The translations under genes were made by a program, and so were the position numbers. Source: Sipunculus nudus (lineage: Eukaryota > Annelida > Sipuncula > Golfingiida > Sipunculidae). From it: DNA of 64,000 nucleotides. Within the stretch, counting starts at the first letter, position 1. Each line of letters begins with the position of its first letter. The stretch covers positions 63,678,019-63,742,018 of the forward strand of contig CM049306.1 of NCBI GenBank assembly GCA_026874595.1, written 5' to 3'. A model generated the notes under the pieces. It had not been told where the DNA came from. It saw only the letters and a program-made list of their open reading frames with translations, and ran no database searches. This document shows, in pieces, positions 11,112-21,829 of this stretch.

Positions 11112-11223
11112 CTAATAACAAGGGACCTATGGGTCACGGCGCTCAGCTGTTATATATGATAAAAAAATATGATTTAGAAATGAGGCACATGCTGGTTTTA
11201 TGTGGTAATAAAAATAAGCTGTA
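11112..11223 (+). repeat. Family-E head split by hAT-like insertion
   Basis: AAGGGACCTATGGGTC and GCTCAGCTG are followed by AT-rich sequence that continues beyond the insertion at 13389. Its last five bases, CTGTA, are repeated at 13389-13393. Confidence 0.65.
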
Positions 11224-13388
11224 CAGGGTTCTTGCGCCTTTTCAATTTAAAAAAGTAAGACCTTTTTAAGACTTTGTAAGACCTTTTTTCCGTGAAAAAT
11301 AAGACCATTTTCTCATGGTTAATAGAAACCCTATATTAATTATATTCGTTTTAATACCCATCCAAATTTCAAATGACATAAATAAATAAATAGGCCTTCA
11401 TTTACATGCCCATATATTCTCTACTTTTTTGCCGGCTGTTGCCGCATACTTGTACAGAAATGTCTTTACGAGCGGAGTTCACTCCTGTAGGCCTATATTA
11501 TACATGGCAAAGCATGCATCTTTTTATCCATATATCTGTCAATTAAGTTTACCATATCTATAAACAGCTTTCAGCCGTAGAACGGTAATGTTGTAACTTG
11601 ACTGCTGCAGCCCCACCATCAACAGGCCCCACTTTCTCCCTGGGCAACTTCATTTTCTCGCCAAAATCAAAGAACACGTGCAAGCCAGTCCTCAGGTACA
11701 AACATTTTCATGAACATGTTCGGATAACTTCCTTTACTCGAGTTCAGAGAATATCCAGAAAAAAAAAAAAAATGCAGGGGTCAATTTGATATGATGACAT
11801 ATTTGCTGACGCATTACCGTAAGGTGTAAGCCCCGAGAGTGACCAGTTTCCACTTTGAAACCCTTGGATATCCTGCTGTATTAGCGCAATCTTCTGCAAA
11901 ACTGCAGGTATCCCCACCAAAGAGCGAGGCATTTGTAAAGAGAGCAAGCGAGCTTGGACGTTCCAAAATTCACGGGGATACGTTTGGAAAAATGTAGTTG
12001 GATGACACTGACATCGTTTACATCGGGCAGACCATAATATGTGGGCAAAACATGTTCTGAAATGCGAGAGCAATAGGATAAAAGTTAATTTACGATCAAC
12101 AAAATATAGATTTCTTGATGTTCATGATATTTTCGAAATACAACTGCAAAAACCACGTGTCCACTCCAAGAGTGAGACATTTGTAAAGAGAGCAGGTGTG
12201 CTTGGACGTTCAAAAATTTACGGGGAAACGTTTGGAAAAATGCAGTTGGATGACATTGACATCGTTTGCATCGGGCAGACCGTATAATACGTGGGCAAAA
12301 TGAGTTCTGAGGTAAATTTGTCAACGTAATATTTCACAAAACTATCGACGTGAATATTCAAATTTATTAACTTTTAAAGGGACAAACTTTCAAAACCCAT
12401 CGATATTGTTCCTGGAAAAATTCAGCTCACTGGTATGTCAACGAGCAGGACGAGCCTAAATCATGCAGAGTTACAGAAAAAGCACGTCAGTTCATGCCAT
12501 ATTCTGGTATACAAGGTTATATTTATGCTGGCTGGTTTAGAAATCACTGATGCATCTTCTTTACACCAATTGCAACTCACAAACAAATATTTATTTCAAC
12601 TTCCAGTTTCAAGCAAGTGTCCAAATATACCTATCACGCTTTCAAACACCTTTAATGGTACTAGCCCTGCTATATCCTGATGTGCCAGAGTCAAGCAAAA
12701 TAATTATCTTTTTCAGTGCTGTCAATATTCATATATACATATACATGAACCTGCATAGCAAACATGAAACTGAAAAAGACGCTCAAGTGATATTTTAGGA
12801 CCAAACTCTTTCATGATTAAGTCATAGTTTCCAGAATTTCTTCTACTTTGTTTGCATTGTCGACAAACACAGCGCGTCGTTACTTTCAGTTCCCAACAAA
12901 GTTAATGCGCATCCACCAACATGCAGAAACTGCAGAGATTTACATGATTAAGGGAAAGTGTACAGCAGAGGAAAATACCATAATAATTGGAGATGAACTG
13001 GCGCACAACTTTCGAGTCCCCTTTTACACCACCAAAACTTGTGAACGCGTCTTCTGATTCGAATTTATTCTGTGTTGTCCGCACTGAAAATACTCCGCAG
13101 GTGCCCCCCATGACCATGAGACCCACGGTAGTCTGAACATGCAGATGATGTCTGACATACAGTTAAATATGGGAACAAGCTGTGAACAATTAGCTACTTC
13201 AGGTTTATTTGCCTCCTTTACGATTCAAAACTAAAATAAAATTATTTCAGTTTCTCTGAAACAAAAAGTAAGACTTTTTTAGGACCTAGCCTCTAAAATG
13301 TATGAAATGTAAGACTTTTTAAGGCCTTATTTTTGCAAAATGAAAAGTAAGACTTTGTAAGACTTTGTAAGACCGCGCACGAACCCTG
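11224..13388. mobile_element. hAT-like DNA transposon
   Basis: Terminal inverted repeats CAGGGTTCTTGCGC (11224-11237) and GCGCACGAACCCTG (13375-13388) differ at one position. The flanks carry a perfect 5-bp direct duplication, CTGTA. Both subterminal regions contain repeated GTAAGAC/TTTTTAAG words. CAGGG ends are typical of hAT elements, and 5-bp duplications are reported for one hAT subgroup; Transib also gives 5 bp but has different ends. The interior includes a duplicated segment (see 11890-12310). No intact transposase is recognised. Confidence 0.7.
11890..12310 (+). repeat. Direct duplication of ~150 bp, period 248
   Basis: Two copies sharing CATTTGTAAAGAGAGCA (11930 and 12178) run to GGGCAGACC and GTGGGCAAAA. 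Both copies read as similar peptides on the plus strand (GRSKI, TFGKM, LDD), though the first has an in-frame TAG. Substitutions are not clearly synonymous. It may be a decayed exon pair or simply a duplicated non-coding segment. Confidence 0.6.
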
Positions 13389-14639
13389 CTGTATTATGAG
13401 TTGTTGTTGTTTAGCTTATGTATGATTTTGATAGTACCTTTGGAGACAAGAAAGAGGATTAATTTCATTTATTTTATTAACAAATTGAGTGCTATTGTCA
13501 CACAGATTTTGACTTGACCATATAACTTATAAGCAGAACATATAATATAAGAGTTAAACTATTTATTAAAAAAAATTACAAATATTGTCCCAAATATAAT
13601 TTTTATTAAAAATAATAAGAGAATCGTATGATTCTTTAAAATAAAATATAAATGAAATGATTATTAAAATTATATTAAAGAATATATTCATGAATGCATT
13701 CATGAATACATTTTGAAAGTATTTGCACTGGTATTCATATACTTTCATTTTTACCTGAATTCCCATTCTTATGAAAGAAATTTTATAATGGAGCACATAT
13801 TCATATTCGCATTTAAATACAATTGCAAAGTATTTGCACCATGTCAGGTATTTATTCAGTTTTCACCAAACAATGATGTTGAGAATCCAGAATATACAGA
13901 ATTTCACACTTTTAAATAATGATCATAAGTACCTGGTTTTATGGTTTTTATTTATATTAAAAAAAAATAAATGTAAAATATTCATTTTGGACTAAATTCA
14001 CATCGATGTACACACTAGACACAGTAGGAAGATAGATTTATAATAACAACTGCATCCTTGTCTATCATTAATTTCCTTCATATGATCCCTAGTGATCAGT
14101 AATGAATAATATGATTTACTTTTTTATCATTAAAATTGAACTGAAAAATACCATAGGTGACTGCATGGTGTTATTTGGAATACGTGACATTCTATCCATT
14201 GATACAAAGTTCTTATATCATCAGTAACTGCAAGTTAATTTCCTGTTATTGTCAACTAATAAATTTTTTTTCTATTTTTCTTTAATTTGTTATTAAAAAC
14301 CAATAAAAATTTATTAATTTATTGTTTATTGTTATGTTGTTGGTTAAAACTACTAGAATAGTTGGGTTGGACACCTGGATCAACTGTGGCTGGCCATAAG
14401 CTGCCTGGCTGCCCCAGTTTATGCTTGCCTCAAGCATGCATAATTTGCTGAAAGTTCAACAAGGTCAACATACAGGTGACTCATGAGGAGCTATAGAGAG
14501 CCAAGGTCTGACATGGTCTCATAAAAACATTAATAAAAGCTACAAATTTTGGCCAACTTCTTTCAGCTTTCTAAACTAAAAAGCTGAAATCCTTATGTGT
14601 GCATGATATGAAAATTATATCAACAGTGCTCACAGGAAA
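13389..14639. repeat. AT-rich repeat continuation and unclassified sequence
   Basis: The first ~170 bp complete the repeat interrupted at 11223. The next part has ATTCATGAATGCATTCATG-like sequence (13688 on) shared with 5820 and the array units. From 14340 to 14640 I find no match elsewhere in the window and no gene. Confidence 0.45.
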
Positions 14640-15895
14640 CAAACATGCCATGATCAAAGTTGGGCAAAATTTAAGGTACTAATTTCATATTTATACTAAT
14701 AACTTATAAAATTTGAAAAATTAAGAACTAATTTTGGGTTTTCAATTGAATCTTGATTAAATAATGTTACATCCCTGACAAAAATCTCTAGCTTCAGCAA
14801 TCCTCTTGTTAAGGGAGTAAATATATTTCTTGATTTTTTACAAAGTGCATTATGTTTGGGTCCATAACTTAAAATAATTACGCAATACTGACATCATTTC
14901 TGACATGTGCATAGAGAATGTATAGAAAAATATGTATATTATATATGATTAAAGTCAGATCAGTGGTTTTGATATTTGGCAGTCTTAAAGTGTAACAATG
15001 GGTTTTTAATAGAAGTTTTTAAATCGAAGGTATTAAGTCCTAGTGACCAAATTCTTGGCATGGTAGGGGATTTTTGAGACATCTAATTGTATGCCAAATT
15101 TTAGGAACTGAGAGCTGAAGCTGGGGAGCTGAGCTCTTTCAAACTGCATGACACTAGCTTGATGTAAACAATATGTTACATGGTGCTTGAAAACTTGAAT
15201 AAAATCTACAGTTTTTGATCAACTGGTTTCAAATTTTCGGTGTTAACAGACAAAATGCTAACAAAAACATGCTGTGAAAATTAAATCCACAGTACTTACA
15301 GGAAAAAAACGTGCCATGGTCAAAGTTGGGAAAAATTTAAGGTACCAATTTTTTATTTTTGTTAATATTTTTAAAAATTTAAAAGATTTTGATCTAATTT
15401 TGGGTATAGAATTTAATTTTGATTAATTAAAGTTATATTACTGAAAAAAAAAGTCCATAGCTTTAACATTTTTTGTGTTAAGTGATCAAATATCTTTCCT
15501 GATTTTTTACAAAATGCATTATGTTTGGGCCTATAACTTTTTTAAATTATATAATACAGACATAATTTCTGGCATGTACATAGGAACTATATAGAGGAAT
15601 ATTTATGGTAAATATGAGGAAAAACAGACGAGTGGTTTTGATATTAGGCAGTCCTGAAGTGTAAAAATAGTTTTTTAATAAAAAATTGAGGTTTTTCCTT
15701 AATTTCTCAAAGGAAAGAAGTCGCAAAGACCCAGTTTTCTGCTTGGTAGGAGATCTTGGGGACATCTAACATTATGCCGAATTTTGGATTCCTAGGTCTT
15801 ACGGTTTCAAAACGTGCCACATCTACGGACGGACGGACGACGGAAATGGACCACGACTATAGCTCAGATGACTTATAGTCAGCTGAGCTAAAAAC
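14640..15895 (+). repeat. Two family-B bodies ending in a full right end
   Basis: Two related AT-rich bodies begin at about 14643 and 15308 with words like TGCCATGGTCAAAGTTGGG. The second continues through ACGGACGGACGACGG (15828-15843) to AGTCAGCTGAGCTAAAAA at about 15877-15894. The first has lost its right end. Confidence 0.65.
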
Positions 15896-16516
15896 ACTTA
15901 ATGATCAATATCCATGCAAAGAATCATGGTGATCTCTGCATTAGTTGTTCAGATACTTTAGCTTTAGTATCAAATTTTCCATTATTCTGAGGGATACTTC
16001 GGAGTCCTATAGCTTGAAGGATATGGTTAAGAGAGACCTAATTTCAGGTTTCCACAGACACTTTTTACGGGCCTTCTTGCATGACAAGAATGAAGATTCT
16101 AGGTCTTGTGTTACAATTTGTGTCACACTAACAGATGACAGCATCCTTAAAGGTCTCAAAAATAGAGAAAAAAATTCGAAAAATTGAATAAAATATAGAT
16201 GGCACCACCTGTCTGCAGAAACTGATGAAACACTCCATAATCAATATCCATGCAAAGAATCATGATAATCTCTGCATTGGTTGTTCAGATACTTCAGCTT
16301 TTATATAAATTGTCCATTATTCTAAGGGATACTTCAGAGTCCTATAGCTTGAAGGATATGGGTAACAGAGACCTAATTTCAGGTTTCCATGGAGACTTTT
16401 CATGGGTCTCCCAGTGTGTCAAGAATGAAAATTCTAGGTCCAGTTGTTATGTTTGTGCCCTGTTAACAGATGTTCACATTTTCAAAGGTCTCAAAAATAG
16501 AGAAAATAATTCATAA
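15896..16516 (+). repeat. Tandem pair of ~300-bp core modules
   Basis: Units at 15896-16195 and 16196-16516 share CCATGCAAAGAATCATG, GGATACTTC and the CCTAATTTCAGGTTTCCA block. A decayed palindrome, GATGGCACCACC, begins the second unit (16198 on). A family-A left end interrupts the sequence at 16517. Confidence 0.65.
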
Positions 16517-17647
16517 CAAGGCCTACAGGCCTAATGCAAACCTGTGCATTGGGAAATACACCAGGTATAATGCTTCAAAACTGGACCATTACTTTTCATG
16601 TATATGAACAATGCAAGTACTAAACATTTCGAATAAGAAACAATTACACAAACATCACTGCTGAAATTTTGGCATGGGTGCACACAAGATAAAATGATTG
16701 AAGCTGGCACCACCAGACTTGTATACAACAGAGCTATCAGAGATATAAACATCTGATATATCAAACCCCTCCTGAGAAATAAGCAGGGAAACACTATGCA
16801 AAAATGATTGTAGGTGGCACCACCAGTCTTGTATACGACAAAGCCATTCGATATGTAAAAATATGCCAATTTCCGGCTGATATATCAAATTCCTCTGTAG
16901 AAATAAGCAGGTGCATACGCTGAGCAAAAGTCACTGTAGGTGGCGACACCTGTCTTGTGAATGAGAAAGCCAGGAAAGACACATAAACAGGTCAAAATAT
17001 CAGGCCAATACATCAAACTTACCTTGAGTCTGATGCACGGGGCTGACCAGGCTTAGGTGAGAAAGGCAGTTGCCCCAAGTGAACTGTGACAAATTGCTGC
17101 CTCTGGCTACTGCACTGAGTGAACTCTCTGACCTGCACCTGGCCAGACTGGGTGAACTTTTGACCTGTACATGGCTGCACTGAGTGAACTCTTGACCTGT
17201 TGCATAATCTGACACAGTTGGCAGTCTGCCAAAGCTATAAACAAAATGCAGCTACTGCACTGAGTGAACTCCTGACCTATACCTGGCTGCACTGAGTGGA
17301 CCTTTGGCCTGTTGCAAAATCTGAAATAGTAGCCATATCATTGCATAAGCTAACAGATTGGCTCCACATGCAGGTCTGAGAGGCATGTCACCCATGAGGT
17401 TATCACATTATACTCATGAGGTGATCACATGCTACCCATGAGGTGATCACATGCTGCCCATGAGGTGTTCACATGACACCCATGCAGTGATCACATGCCT
17501 TGTGCTTGGCTGCACTGATTGAACTCTTGACCTATATCTGGCTGCACTGAATGAACTCTTGATCTGTTGCAAAATCTGAAACAGTTGGCAGTTTTTCAAC
17601 CTATTTAATGATACAGACACAATTTTTGCCTGTTTGTAAATCTGATT
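16517..17647 (+). mobile_element. Family-A copy, left part (split by Ngaro element)
   Basis: The left end CAAGGCCTACAGGCC is intact, followed by three palindrome-type modules (near 16705, 16815 and 16939) and the minisatellite zone with five 22-bp GTGATCAC-containing units at 17389-17490. The sequence breaks at ...TCTGATT and resumes at 23904 with ACACATACTG. Uninterrupted relatives read TCTGTTTACACATACTG (39400). Confidence 0.85.
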
Positions 17648-17735
17648 TAGTAACAACAAAACTTACGTCTTTTATACCAAAGACTAGATGTGTCGGAACT
17701 TCTTTATTATATTACAAACAAACAAAATGCCTATA
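17648..17735 (-). repeat. Ngaro split direct repeat B2 (carries a 30-nt extra segment)
   Basis: It matches B1 (17986-18047) from TAGTAACAACAAAACTTACG through AACAAAATGCCTATA. Between the two matching halves, four bases of B1 (ACAC) are replaced by 30 bases (17670-17699) identical to 18553-18582, the junction of the recombinase gene and the nested element. Confidence 0.9.
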
Positions 17736-17841
17736 CAATCCCATTGTGCACATTCACTTAATACATCTTATTCCCTCTATAATTAAACCTTTGGGCGCCT
17801 AATTAACCTTAGGGCGCCCAATTACTCTTTATGCACGAACG

Positions 17842-17985
17842 AATTTTTTCCTCTGCCATCACTGTGGTACACTTCTGTCGTGAATGTGCACGAACGGAAA
17901 GACGGAAACGACCGATTTATGACAATGTCGTAAATCGATGTCTAACATAAAAGTTTGTCTCCATACAATTCGTGTGACTACAATT
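17842..17985 (-). repeat. Ngaro split direct repeat A2
   Basis: It is a near-identical copy of A1 (23760-23903), including the first codons of the gag-like ORF (the reverse complement of CTCTGCCATCACTG). It ends in GTGACTACAATT next to B1, so B1 and A2 abut, as in the A1-...-B1-A2-B2 plan. Confidence 0.92.
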
Positions 17986-18047
17986 TAGTAACAACAAAAC
18001 TTACGTCACACTTCTTTATTATATTACAAACAAACAAAATGCCTATA
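17986..18047 (-). repeat. Ngaro split direct repeat B1
   Basis: This is a 62-bp copy of B2 without the 30-nt extra segment, lying directly after the recombinase gene's 3' end (stop at 18130). B1 and A2 together allow regeneration of full ends after circularisation in active Ngaro elements (family knowledge). Confidence 0.9.
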
Positions 18048-18129
18048 GTAGAGAGACCGCAAAATAATGACTGGTACATAAACGATGAAAATGTCTTACA
18101 ATATAAGAGACTCAAGAGACCTTGAAAAA

Positions 18130-18564
18130 TTAACTGGTGTAGGTACTCTGAAAAGCACTAATACTATCCGTATATTTCTCTGGTGCAACAGGATACACAT
18201 ATCGGTTAAAGAAAACCTCAGATGACTTCCAGCGCCCTATTTGCATCGCACTTTCAGGTTGGATGCCACACTGTATAGCTACTGTTGCCCCAGTAGCCCT
18301 AAAACATCTTGGCATAAACCCATGTCCACCTAAACCGGCTAACTCGATAGACCTTTTCAGAATACATGCAATAGCGTCCGCCTTCAGAGCTGAGTAAGGA
18401 GCCCTAAGAGAAAGAAAAACTGCATTGGTTTCCCCTTGTACACATAAATGAGCAGTCCTGGCCAAATATTCTCGGAGAAATTTCTCAGGATCAATAGTCA
18501 TATTGGAATTACATGGTACGCGTACTTCAAACCCAGTTCTAGATATGTCATTTTTTATACCAAA
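18130..18564 (-). pseudogene. Ngaro tyrosine recombinase, C-terminal part
   Basis: This is the catalytic C-terminal half of the recombinase. It starts just after the nested insertion, with GIKND...SRTGFEV, and runs to a stop at 18130. Visible motifs are RCFRATGA, the second catalytic arginine region with R where the usual His of HxxR sits; GRWKS, the W/H position; and FFNRYVYP, with the probable nucleophilic tyrosine. In an intact element this enzyme would integrate the circular DNA intermediate. It is separated from its N-terminal part (20384-21054) by a family-F element, so it cannot be expressed as a whole. It has no start codon of its own; the first internal ATG is at 18501. The family assignment is firm. 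Confidence 0.9.
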
Positions 18565-18904
18565 GACTAGATGTGTCGGAACGACACAAATGCCCCCGCC
18601 TGGGGCAAATTAGAAACATTTGTTAAATTTTGTAAAATTTTTTAAGTTCAGGAAGTGTTTTATGGTCAAAAGTAGGTCAACAAGGGCAAAATGCAAACTT
18701 GATCTGTAAAGGGTCATTATCAAGCAACACTCCAAAAATCAGGCCAGTATCTGCAGGCATTGTGAAAAAAAGTCCATATATGTGCATTTTTCATGAAAAT
18801 TTCTGTCTTTAACTGGGACGAAACGCGAACTCGATCTGTAAGTGGTCATTATGCGCCCACAGACCTAACATTAGGCCAGTATCTGTAAGCATTGTATAAG
18901 CAAA

Positions 18905-19567
18905 AGTTGATAATCATTTATAAATTTAAATTGGAGAGGCATATAATATGTTTCATAACAATCCACCAAATGCTTCCTGAGAAATAAGCTCCTAAGTTTT
19001 TTTCTATACTAAGCTCTGTGACCTTGAAAAGTAGGTCAAGATCACCCATCTTTGAACTTGACCAAGATTTTGTAAATATAATGCAATAGCACTGAAGAAA
19101 TGAAGTTCCTGTGTTGAATACCTTTGGAGATATCCTGCACAAAAGGCCAAAATTGAAAAAATCCGATAAAATTTCATTAAAAAATCAGAAATTGCAGGTG
19201 GCGCCACCAAAATTTTGCAGCACATACAGACCATCAGTCCCAATGATCATAGTAAGTTTTGTGAAAATCCACACAATGGTTCCTGAGATATAAACTTCTG
19301 AGTGTTTTTCTATAATCAGCTATAAAATGTAGAAAAATGGGTCAAGGTCACCCATCTTCGAACTTGACCGAGATTTTATCGATATACATCTTCACTGATG
19401 AAATAAAATTCCAACAGTGAATCCTTTTAGAGATATCCCGCTCACAAGGTAAAAGTTAACAGACGCGGAACGGACGGACGGACGGACGGACACCAGACAG
19501 ACAGATGGACAGACGGACAGCTTGGGTGACGAAAATAGCCCATCAGCCTATGAGCTGAGGGCTAAAA
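18905..19567 (+). repeat. Fragment of another element inside family F
   Basis: Two core modules (TTCATAACAATCCACC near 18953; TTTTGTGAAAATCCACACAA near 19256) flank the palindrome at 19197-19208. An ACGG/ACAG microsatellite lies at 19469-19525. The segment ends GAGCTGAGGGCTAAAAA (19551-19567), close to the family-B right end, so it may be a further nested, truncated element. Confidence 0.55.
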
Positions 19568-19573
19568 ATGGCT

Positions 19574-20293
19574 GTACATGTGTATTTGTCATGAAAATTT
19601 CTATTTTTCATGGATATTTCTAAGTTTAGGAGCCGTAAAACGGTCAAAAGTAGGTCAACCGAAACGAAACGCAAACTTGATCTGTAACTGGTCATTATCT
19701 GCCCACACACCAAAAATCAGGCCAATATCTGCAGGCATTGCGAAAAAAAGTCCGTACATGTGTATTTGTCATGAAAATTTCTATTTTTTATGAAATTTTC
19801 TAAGTTTAGGAGCCGTAAAACGGTCAAAAGTAGGTCAACCGGGAAGAAACGCGAACTCGATCTGTAACTGGTCATTATCTGCCCACACACCAAAAATCAG
19901 GTCAATATCTGCAGGCATTGCGAAAAAAAAGTCCGTACATGTGTATTTGTCATGAAAATTTCTATTTTTCATGAAATTTTCTAAGATTAGGAGCCGTAAA
20001 ACGGTCAAAAGTAGGTCAACCGGGACGAAACGCAAACTCGATCTGTAATTGGTCATTATCTGCCCACATACCAAAAATCAGGCCAATATCTGCAGGCATT
20101 GCGAAAAAAAGTCCGTACATGTGTATTTGTCATGAAAATTTCTATTTTTCATGAAATTTTCTAAGTTTAGGAGCCGTAAAACGGTCAAAAGTAGGTCAAC
20201 CGGGAAGAAACGCGAACTCGATCTGTAACTGGTCATTATCTGCCCACACACCAAAAATCAGGCCAATATCTGCAGGCATTGCGAAAAAAAGTC
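19574..20293 (+). repeat. Four tandem ~180-bp repeats
   Basis: Units start at 19574, 19754, 19935 and 20115 with GTACATGTGTATTTGTCATG (the fourth continues to 20293). Periods are 180, 181 and 180. Each contains GGTCAAAAGTAGGTCAACC and ATCTGCAGGCATTGCG. Units differ by few bases, so the expansion is recent compared with the diverged copies at 18610-18905. GGAATGAC is repeated three times just downstream (20312-20337). Confidence 0.93.
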
Positions 20294-20383
20294 CGTACAA
20301 CTGTTTGATTTCGGAATGACGGAATGACGGAATGACGGACATGGGTAAAACTATATGCCCCGGCCACTTTGTGGCGGGGGCAT

Positions 20384-21054
20384 AAAAACAACTGACAATG
20401 AACCATCACCATGAAATCTGATTTGATCTCTGTTGAACAATAACTTAGCAGTATGGCCATTCACACAGTCAAAAGCTGTACTCCTAGGTGCCAGATCCGA
20501 CGGCCGGGTCATGAATGTCAAAGCTAATAATGCGATACATTTTAGTCTTAACATGTCTAAAGATAAACTCTCATTGTTCCCCCAGGACTGGAACAACTCA
20601 TAATATGCTTCAACTGGCATAGGTTTGGTATGACGCAAGGGCCTCTTTGTACCCGACTTAACTAACGAAGTCAGCATTTTCTTAACATTACCATCTGACA
20701 TTGGATTTTTGTGGCCTAAACTCTCATACAAACATCTTAAAGCTGCAGATGTCATCTTAAGGGCCGATTCTGGCCTGCCAGAACTGTCACTACTCTACAA
20801 AGGTAATCTACAATAATAGCAGGATTGTCCTTGGGTGGAAACTGTACATTCATGTATGAACAAAAATCCTGAAACTTCCTGCAAATTCTACTATAATGGT
20901 TGAAAGTTGACGGAGCCCAACACAACAAAAACTGACTGCTAGCCCTATCTGACCAACCAAGAGATTTCAATTTTTTGTGCCACAAATCCGCCAGGCAAAG
21001 AGCTTCCACCTTGGGTTCCGTAGAGGTTCCAGTATCGAGCCTAGGCTTAAACAC
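20384..21054 (-). pseudogene. Ngaro tyrosine recombinase, N-terminal part
   Basis: This part holds the core-binding domain and the start of the catalytic domain. Two overlapping reading frames are needed. The first (21054-20752) contains WAPSTFNHYSRICRKFQDFC, a typical DNA-binding N-domain segment. The second (from about 20770) continues with SALKMTSAALRCLYESLG, so a one-base frameshift lies near 20770. TFMTRPSDLAPRS supplies the first catalytic arginine. The frame then enters the family-F element after SLSVVF, where the last 11 codons before the stop at 20351 are insert sequence. The continuation of the enzyme is at 18130-18564. The copy is plainly inactive. Confidence 0.9.
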
Positions 21055-21829
21055 GTGTTTTGTTCATTGGGAATTCTGACAGGTGGCGCCACGGACATTT
21101 GCTGAAGACGGTAGAACCATGGTTGTGCTGGCCACCAAGGTGCTATAATTGTGGCTGTGGCCCTCTGTGCTACTATGACGTCGAGTATTTGACCGATTAG
21201 TCTGAAAGGGGGGTTCACATAATTGTTGTGCTCCATCCAATTCAGTTGCGCCAAGCAGTCTACTCCTGATGTTTCTGGGTCCCAAAACAGACTGTTGTAT
21301 TTTTGGCCCTGTCTGGAAAGCAATGAAGCACAACGATCCATCGTGTGTGGTCCCCACAGTTGATCGAGGTAACAAAAGAGGTTGGGATTTAACATCCAAT
21401 CGTGATGTGATATTAAGCGGGACAACCTGTCTGCGTGTGTGTTCAATTTTCCTGGGAGATATTTCACCACAAGTGTCACATTTAAATCTATGATAAGCCT
21501 CCAAATAGCTGTTGCAATCTGTGTGAGCTCCACACTCTGTCCGCCTTGAAAATTTATATATGCTGCTGTGGTTATATTGTCCGTGAGCAACTGAACTATT
21601 TGTCCTTTACCTGAGATGCAAAAGAATGGAGCGTGAGGAGAACCGCCATCATCTCTCTTACATTGGAGGATTTTAAAGAAAGTCGTTGGTTCCACAACCC
21701 TCTGGCTTCCTGGTTTTGTAAAACTCTGCCCCATGCTACTGAAGATGCAACCGTCATGACTTGTAGGTCGATGTTTTTGTGAGGGGGGGCACAGCCGTTC
21801 CATGAAGATAATGAAAAATACCACCACTC
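20967..21829 (-). pseudogene. Ngaro RNase H domain region
   Basis: This would degrade the RNA strand of the replication hybrid. The region follows RT in the same frame after an in-frame TAA (21830-21832). WWYFSLSSWNGCAPP and the RGLW/SSNVRE block are read in that frame down to a stop near 21600. The rest, LLTDNITTAAYINFQGG and HADRLSR, which are characteristic RNase H motifs of the family, is in another frame, so there is a frameshift near 21600. The segment that normally reads SDAS...GWG appears as TVASSVAWG, so a catalytic aspartate seems lost. The C-terminal connector (PWWPAQPWFYRL) leads into the recombinase. Confidence 0.85.

Larger units (their letters stand above)
18565..20383 (+). mobile_element. 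Family-F element nested in the recombinase gene
   Basis: The left end carries a perfect hairpin, TGTGTCG-GAA-CGACACA (18572-18588). Exact 11-bp subterminal inverted repeats are ATGCCCCCGCC (18590-18600) and GGCGGGGGCAT (20373-20383). The right end is a near-perfect hairpin (20357-20381, one mismatch). Inside are diverged core copies (18610-18905), a different fragment with a palindrome at 19197 and ACGG run (18905-19567), and four tidy ~180-bp repeats. It lies within an A-run, so any duplication is hidden. A Helentron-like identity is inferred. Confidence 0.8.

Noticed and set aside
11744-12324. Minus-strand frames with CKRCQCHPT, suggesting a zinc-binding protein
   Set aside because: The motif occurs only because the 248-bp segment is duplicated. 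No complete zinc-finger spacing is seen, and the plus strand reads equally well.
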